NCBI GenBank assembly: GCA_035487155.1
Contig: DATHMK010000023.1
Span: 62,001 to 126,000, forward strand
Length of the DNA stretch: 64,000 nucleotides
Direction: 5' to 3'
From: DAIDKA01 sp035487155
GTDB taxonomy: Bacteria > Pseudomonadota > Gammaproteobacteria > Steroidobacterales > Steroidobacteraceae
The notes under the pieces are model-generated. The model was not told the DNA's origin. It ran no database searches and was given only the letters and a program-made list of their open reading frames with translations. Shown here one piece after another: positions 60,151 to 64,000 of this stretch. The position numbers and the translations under genes are program-made. Position 1 is the stretch's first letter; each line of letters begins with the position of its first letter.

Positions 60151-61359
60151 ATGTACCCGCTTCGCGAACCGTTGCCAGCCGATGTGGTCGCGCATGCCGC
60201 CGGCCCGTTCGGCGGTTACAGGCGCTATCCGGTGTTCAGTGCGCCGTGGCTGCTGGGTCGCTGCGCAATCTTCATGCCCATCACGGGGGCGCTGGGACTG
60301 CTGCAGGCCGGTCTGATCGGCGTTGGCTTGAACGACTCCAAATTGGGGTGGCAGGTCGCCGCGTACTCGGTTCCGATCTGGCTGGCATTTGGAACCGCAG
60401 GTCCGGTCATGGCGACGGTTGCCCGCCATCGATTTCGACCGGCAAAGGTTCCCGTGACGCTGGCCATAGGGCTGGGGCTTGTCGTCAGCTTCATGGGTCA
60501 GCATCTAGCGGAGATCTACACCCGTGCCGTGGTCCTGCCGCGCTACATGGCGTTGTTTCCCGGATTTGGGGTGTCAAACGGTGCGTATTCTTCCGGCCTT
60601 CTGATCTGGGCGATCCGCGGCTGGCAATTCGGGCTGTTCTGCTTCCTCGGCGGCGGCGTCGCGCTCATGGCTTTTTTCCGCGAGCAGCACTGGTGGCAGA
60701 TCTCCCGTCATGCGCAGCAGCTCGCGCTGGCGAATCGGGAGAAGGAGGAAGCGGACCTGCGGCTCATGGTGCTGCAGGCACAGGTCGAGCCACACTTCCT
60801 GTTCAATACTCTGGCCTCGGTGCACAGCCTCATCCGGCAGGATCCGGCGCGCGCCGAAGCGACCCTGGAGGCCTTGGCGGACCACCTGCGCGTCACGCTC
60901 CCGAAGCTGCGCACGGATGTCGGCAACGCCTATTCCACGCTGGCCGAACAGCTGGAGATCTGTCGCAGCTATCTGACCGTCATGAAAGTGCGCATGGGTC
61001 CACGCTTCAGCTTCATCATCAATGTCGACGCGGCCCTGGAACAGCACCCTTTTCCGCCGCTGCTGCTGATTTCCCTGGTCGAGAATGCCATCAAGCACGG
61101 CATCGAACGCTCCACCGGCAGCGGCCAGATCATGGTCAATGCGGCCGTCGACTCCCTCACTGCAACGCGGCAGCTGGTGGTCAGCGTGGTCGATACCGGT
61201 GCCGGACTGCGCGCAACCGCGGCCGTCGGCATGGGCCTCAACAATATCCGCGACCAGCTGATCGCGCGCTTCGGGCCGCGCGGTTCGCTGACCCTGCAGG
61301 ACCGAACGGCCGGCGGTGTCATCGCCACGGTGCGGGTTCCCTATGAGGCGGCGGCATGA
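60151..61359 (+). CDS. LytS-family sensor histidine kinase
   Basis: The product is 402 residues. Four helices (about 35-58, 70-90, 103-125, 150-175) precede a His_kinase (PF06580) domain with phospho-acceptor H215 in QVEPHFLFNT and HATPase with N and G boxes (LVENAIKHG, DTGAGLR, GMGLNNIRDQL). It is the LytS/AgrC/YpdA group, the usual partner of LytTR regulators. Its stop overlaps the next gene's start by four bases (ATGA). Confidence 0.93.
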   Translation: MYPLREPLPADVVAHAAGPFGGYRRYPVFSAPWLLGRCAIFMPITGALGLLQAGLIGVGLNDSKLGWQVAAYSVPIWLAFGTAGPVMATVARHRFRPAKVPVTLAIGLGLVVSFMGQHLAEIYTRAVVLPRYMALFPGFGVSNGAYSSGLLIWAIRGWQFGLFCFLGGGVALMAFFREQHWWQISRHAQQLALANREKEEADLRLMVLQAQVEPHFLFNTLASVHSLIRQDPARAEATLEALADHLRVTLPKLRTDVGNAYSTLAEQLEICRSYLTVMKVRMGPRFSFIINVDAALEQHPFPPLLLISLVENAIKHGIERSTGSGQIMVNAAVDSLTATRQLVVSVVDTGAGLRATAAVGMGLNNIRDQLIARFGPRGSLTLQDRTAGGVIATVRVPYEAAA

Positions 61360-62081
61360 GTCGCCCGCGCGCCATGGTGGCCGAAGACGAGACTCCGCAG
61401 CGGCGCCGGCTGTGTGAACTGCTCGGCGAGCTGTGGCCGGAGCTGGAGATCGTGGCTGAATGCGCGGACGGCCTGGCGGCGCTGGAGGCACTGACCAGCC
61501 AGCACCCCGATGTTGCCTTCCTCGATGTCCGGATGCCGGGCCTCACGGGACTTGAGGTTGCCCGCGCCGCCGATGCCACCCACGTGGTATTCACCACCGC
61601 CTTTGAAAGCCACGCGCTGGATGCCTTCGAGCACGCCGCGGTGGATTACCTGCTCAAACCCATACGGCGCGAGCGTCTGGCGCAAAGCGTGGTGCGCCTC
61701 AAGCACCGCCTGGCCGAGGCGCCCGTGGATCTGAAGAAGTCCTTCGGCATCAATGCCGGGATGCGCTGGATTACCGGCAGCGCCGGCAATGTGACGCGGG
61801 TCCTGGGTATCAACGAAGTGCTGTTCTTCGCGGCGCAGGACAAGTATGTGCGCGTGGTCACAGCGAGCGATGAGGTGCAGATCCGCACGCCACTGCGCGA
61901 CCTTCTGCAGGCGCTGGATCCGGAGGCGTTCTGGCAGATCCATCGCAGCGTCATCGTGCGGGCCGGTGCCATCCACCGCATCGAGACAGGTGATGATGGC
62001 CGCATGAAACTCTCGGTCAAGGGCCACACCGAAGAGCTGCCAGTGAGCCAGGCCTTCCAATTTCGTTTCAAGCCCATGTGA
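61356..62081 (+). CDS. LytTR-family response regulator
   Basis: The product is 241 residues: a receiver domain (about 6-120) with acidic residues E10/D11 and D57 in VAFLDVRMPG, and K in VDYLLKPIRR, then a LytTR DNA-binding domain (about 140-238) with the IHRSVIVRAGAI and FQFRFKPM end. It is coupled to the kinase and lies 10 bases upstream of the ABC ATPase gene, so it likely controls the exporter. Confidence 0.93.
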   Translation: MSRPRAMVAEDETPQRRRLCELLGELWPELEIVAECADGLAALEALTSQHPDVAFLDVRMPGLTGLEVARAADATHVVFTTAFESHALDAFEHAAVDYLLKPIRRERLAQSVVRLKHRLAEAPVDLKKSFGINAGMRWITGSAGNVTRVLGINEVLFFAAQDKYVRVVTASDEVQIRTPLRDLLQALDPEAFWQIHRSVIVRAGAIHRIETGDDGRMKLSVKGHTEELPVSQAFQFRFKPM

Positions 62082-62090
62082 GAGGCGCTC

Positions 62091-63071
62091 ATGACAGCTG
62101 CTCTTGAAATTCAAGGCATCCGCAAGGTCTTTGGCGACAAGGTCGCCATCGAATCGCTGGACCTGGCCATACCCACCGGTGCGACCTATGGTCTCATCGG
62201 TCCCTCCGGTGCCGGCAAGACCACCGCGATCCGCATGATCATGTCGATTCTGTTCCCGGACCGCGGCAGCATCAGCGTCTTCGGCAAGGGCTCGGCGCTG
62301 GAGGCCAAGGATCGCATCGGCTACCTGCCCGAGGAGCGCGGCTCGTATCGCAAGATGACCGTCGGGGCATTTCTGACCTATATGGGATGCCTGAAGGGCA
62401 AGACCCGCGCCCAGGCGTTCGGACGCGCGGATCGGTTGCTGGGGCGGCTGGGTCTGCCGGACGTCATAGCGAAGAAATGCGAAGACCTCTCCAAGGGCAT
62501 GCTGCAGCGGGTCCAGTTCGTCGCCTCCATCGTGAATGAGCCGGACCTGCTGATCCTGGATGAGCCCTTTGGCGGTCTTGATCCGGTGAGTGTGCGGCTG
62601 CTCAAGGAAGTGATCGCCGAGGAACAGCACCGCGGCGCAACGATCATCTTCTCCACGCATGTCATGGCGCACGCGGAGGAGTTGTGCCAGCAGATCGTCA
62701 TGATCCATCAGGGCCGCAAGGTGCTCGATGAACCGATGTCGGGCCTGCGCCGCCAGTACGATACGCGGCATATCCTGCTCGAACCTCTGGATGCGGCTGC
62801 GAATCTGCTGTCCCTGCAGACGATCCCGGGCATCGAGAATGTCAAACTCAATGACCAGGGATGCGAGATACGGTTGGCGCCAGGCACCGATCCGGGGGGC
62901 GCGGTGCGTGCTATTGCCGCGCTCGTCGCCCCGGCGCGCATTGAACTGGCGCGTATCCGGCTGGAGGACGTCTTCATTCGCCTGGTCGGTGCCAGCGGGG
63001 CGGCGGCGGAGTCCCAGGACGCGCTGCGTACCCATCTGCAGGGTCTTTCCAACACCGGAGCCACATCATGA
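62091..63071 (+). CDS. ABC-2 exporter ATP-binding protein (NatA-like)
   Basis: The product is 326 residues. Walker A GPSGAGKTT (37-45), signature LSKGMLQRV (ABC signature with S-K-G), Walker B LLILDEPFGGLD, and H-loop FSTHVMAHAEE are present. A DUF4162 C-terminal domain (about 230-326) fits the NatA family. It pairs with a downstream permease by an ATGA overlap. Substrate not evident; NatAB exports sodium, others export peptides or antibiotics. Confidence 0.92.
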   Translation: MTAALEIQGIRKVFGDKVAIESLDLAIPTGATYGLIGPSGAGKTTAIRMIMSILFPDRGSISVFGKGSALEAKDRIGYLPEERGSYRKMTVGAFLTYMGCLKGKTRAQAFGRADRLLGRLGLPDVIAKKCEDLSKGMLQRVQFVASIVNEPDLLILDEPFGGLDPVSVRLLKEVIAEEQHRGATIIFSTHVMAHAEELCQQIVMIHQGRKVLDEPMSGLRRQYDTRHILLEPLDAAANLLSLQTIPGIENVKLNDQGCEIRLAPGTDPGGAVRAIAALVAPARIELARIRLEDVFIRLVGASGAAAESQDALRTHLQGLSNTGATS

Positions 63072-64000
63072 GCGTTTCTCTGCGCCGCATTGGACTGGTC
63101 GCCGCACGCGACTACAAGGCCACCATCACTTCGCGCGGCTTCCTGGTCGGCCTGCTGATCATGCCGGCACTGGCGGTGATATTGCTGGTTCTGATACCGC
63201 GTATCCTCAACTCGCGCAGCCCCGATATTGCCGGCCAGGTCATGGTCATCGACCCCACCGGGAAGGTCGCACCGCAACTGACGCAGACCGCGACGCCGAC
63301 GGCCATTTTGCAGCGCCGATCGATGGAGGCGGGCCAGAATCCGGCAGCACCCGCCGCACCGGCGCAGCCGGGGCGTCCCGCCACAGCGGCTGCCGGGCCG
63401 CCGGTGCCGAATTTTTCGCTGGTGCCGCTACCGGGCGACACGGATGTGTCGGACCACAAGTCCTGGCTCATACAGCCGCGCGATGCGATACCCCAGCATC
63501 TGGCCATCGTCGTGGTACGACCCGATGCGCTGGTTCGCCGCGCCAATTCCGGGGCGTTCGGCAACTTCGATCTGTATACGTCGACACGCATCGACGACAA
63601 CACCGAGACCACCTTGCGCGACAGCGTCCGTGCCGCGCTCATCAGCGCACGGCTGCGCGATGCGGGGGTGGATCCGGCAGCCGTGGCCAGCGCCCAGCAG
63701 GTGATGCAGCCGGAGTCGACGGTCGTCACCGCGGCGGGCGCGCATTCCGGGTCGCGTGGCCTGGCGCGATTCCTGCCATTCGCCTGCGGCATTCTCATCT
63801 TCATGGGCGTCATGACGGCGGGCATGGGCCTGATGACATCCACCGTGGAGGAGAAATCCAACCGGGTCATCGAAGTGCTGCTCGCCGCAGTGTCCCCGTT
63901 GGAACTCATGTACGGCAAGTTGCTGGGGCAGCTGGGGCTGGGTCTGACGTTGACCGCGGTGTACCTGCTGGTGTCGGTGTACACGCTGGGGCAGTTCTCC
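63068..64000 (+). CDS. ABC-2 exporter permease (NatB-like), 3' end outside window
   Basis: The 311 codons visible encode an N-terminal helix (about 25-48), a large periplasmic domain (about 50-235) with a Pro/Ala-rich stretch at about 93-120, and three helices of the ABC-2 core. The family motif EEKSNRVIEVLLAAVSPLEL (EEKxNR-EVLL) is typical of NatB. ATG 63068 overlaps the ATPase stop. The remainder runs off the right edge. Confidence 0.9.
   Translation, partial: MSVSLRRIGLVAARDYKATITSRGFLVGLLIMPALAVILLVLIPRILNSRSPDIAGQVMVIDPTGKVAPQLTQTATPTAILQRRSMEAGQNPAAPAAPAQPGRPATAAAGPPVPNFSLVPLPGDTDVSDHKSWLIQPRDAIPQHLAIVVVRPDALVRRANSGAFGNFDLYTSTRIDDNTETTLRDSVRAALISARLRDAGVDPAAVASAQQVMQPESTVVTAAGAHSGSRGLARFLPFACGILIFMGVMTAGMGLMTSTVEEKSNRVIEVLLAAVSPLELMYGKLLGQLGLGLTLTAVYLLVSVYTLGQFS

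Noticed and set aside
61341..63035. A 564-residue minus-strand ORF opposite the LytTR and ABC genes
   Set aside because: Covers two genes with full family motifs on the plus strand; no domain of its own.
1..64000. CRISPR arrays, prophage genes, rRNA operons, replication origin
   Set aside because: I scanned for spaced direct repeats, capsid or integrase motifs and rRNA-like stretches and saw none.

Overview
This is a 64 kb chromosomal window from a GC-rich Gram-negative bacterium. A TonB-dependent receptor, TpsB-type porin, two small outer-membrane barrels, many signal peptides and lipoboxes, YbiT-type ABC-F ATPase, PdxJ and a tRNA-Ile2-like gene point to Gammaproteobacteria. The style (many exported hydrolases, GSTs, a lone TonB receptor with a LysR regulator) suggests the Steroidobacter/Nevskia/Xanthomonas side of the class; that placement is inference from gene content. 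Almost every base is coding. I saw no CRISPR array, prophage, rRNA operon or replication origin.

Layout: 1-3.8 kb (minus) holds a NarX/NarL-like two-component pair followed by the fluoride channel CrcB and a YeiH-type transporter cut by the window edge. 3.9-10.9 kb holds a secreted DUF8021/SnoaL-like protein, a TonB receptor divergent from a LysR regulator, and small proteins (GFA-like, membrane, SnoaL, CBS). 10.9-18.8 kb holds two secreted unknowns, an exported amidase, a ParB-like/SulP/YCII run, a HAD hydrolase, an SDR and a GST. 18.9-24.5 kb holds a hybrid kinase with duplicated PAS domains, the ABC-F ATPase and an orphan TpsB transporter. 24.7-34.3 kb holds an AhpD-like/GST pair, an outer-membrane barrel, signal peptidase I, a membrane-linked MutS-like ATPase, a di-haem cytochrome followed by an OmpA-like protein, and an exported chorismate-lyase-fold protein.

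The most coherent small pathway is at 34.3-37.1 kb: a FucA-like class II aldolase, MtnP and MtnA overlap end to end. This gene set fits the DHAP shunt for 5'-methylthioadenosine or 5'-deoxyadenosine rather than the classical methionine salvage pathway. A broken GntR regulator lies just downstream. 37.6-46.4 kb is a run of exported hydrolases and oxidoreductase folds (beta-lactamase-like, Tat-exported Gfo/Idh/MocA, double VOC, HSL-type esterase, S9 peptidase, metallophosphoesterase). 46.5-53 kb holds an MFS exporter, a FUSC protein, a PA0069-like radical SAM protein, a YebB/YiiX-like papain-fold enzyme, YjbQ, an esterase and a MerR/TipAS regulator. 53-56.5 kb holds an IS110 remnant, a second small barrel, PdxJ, a third GST and the tRNA. 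56.6-64 kb holds a thioredoxin lipoprotein facing a lipobox-bearing MDR oxidoreductase, a methyltransferase, and a four-gene LytS/LytTR/ABC exporter operon running off the right edge.

Nothing here is a proven new system. The best leads are the DHAP-shunt operon, the set of normally cytoplasmic enzyme folds carrying export signals, the TCS-ABC exporter operon, and a ribosome-binding site enclosed in a hairpin at 9.8 kb.
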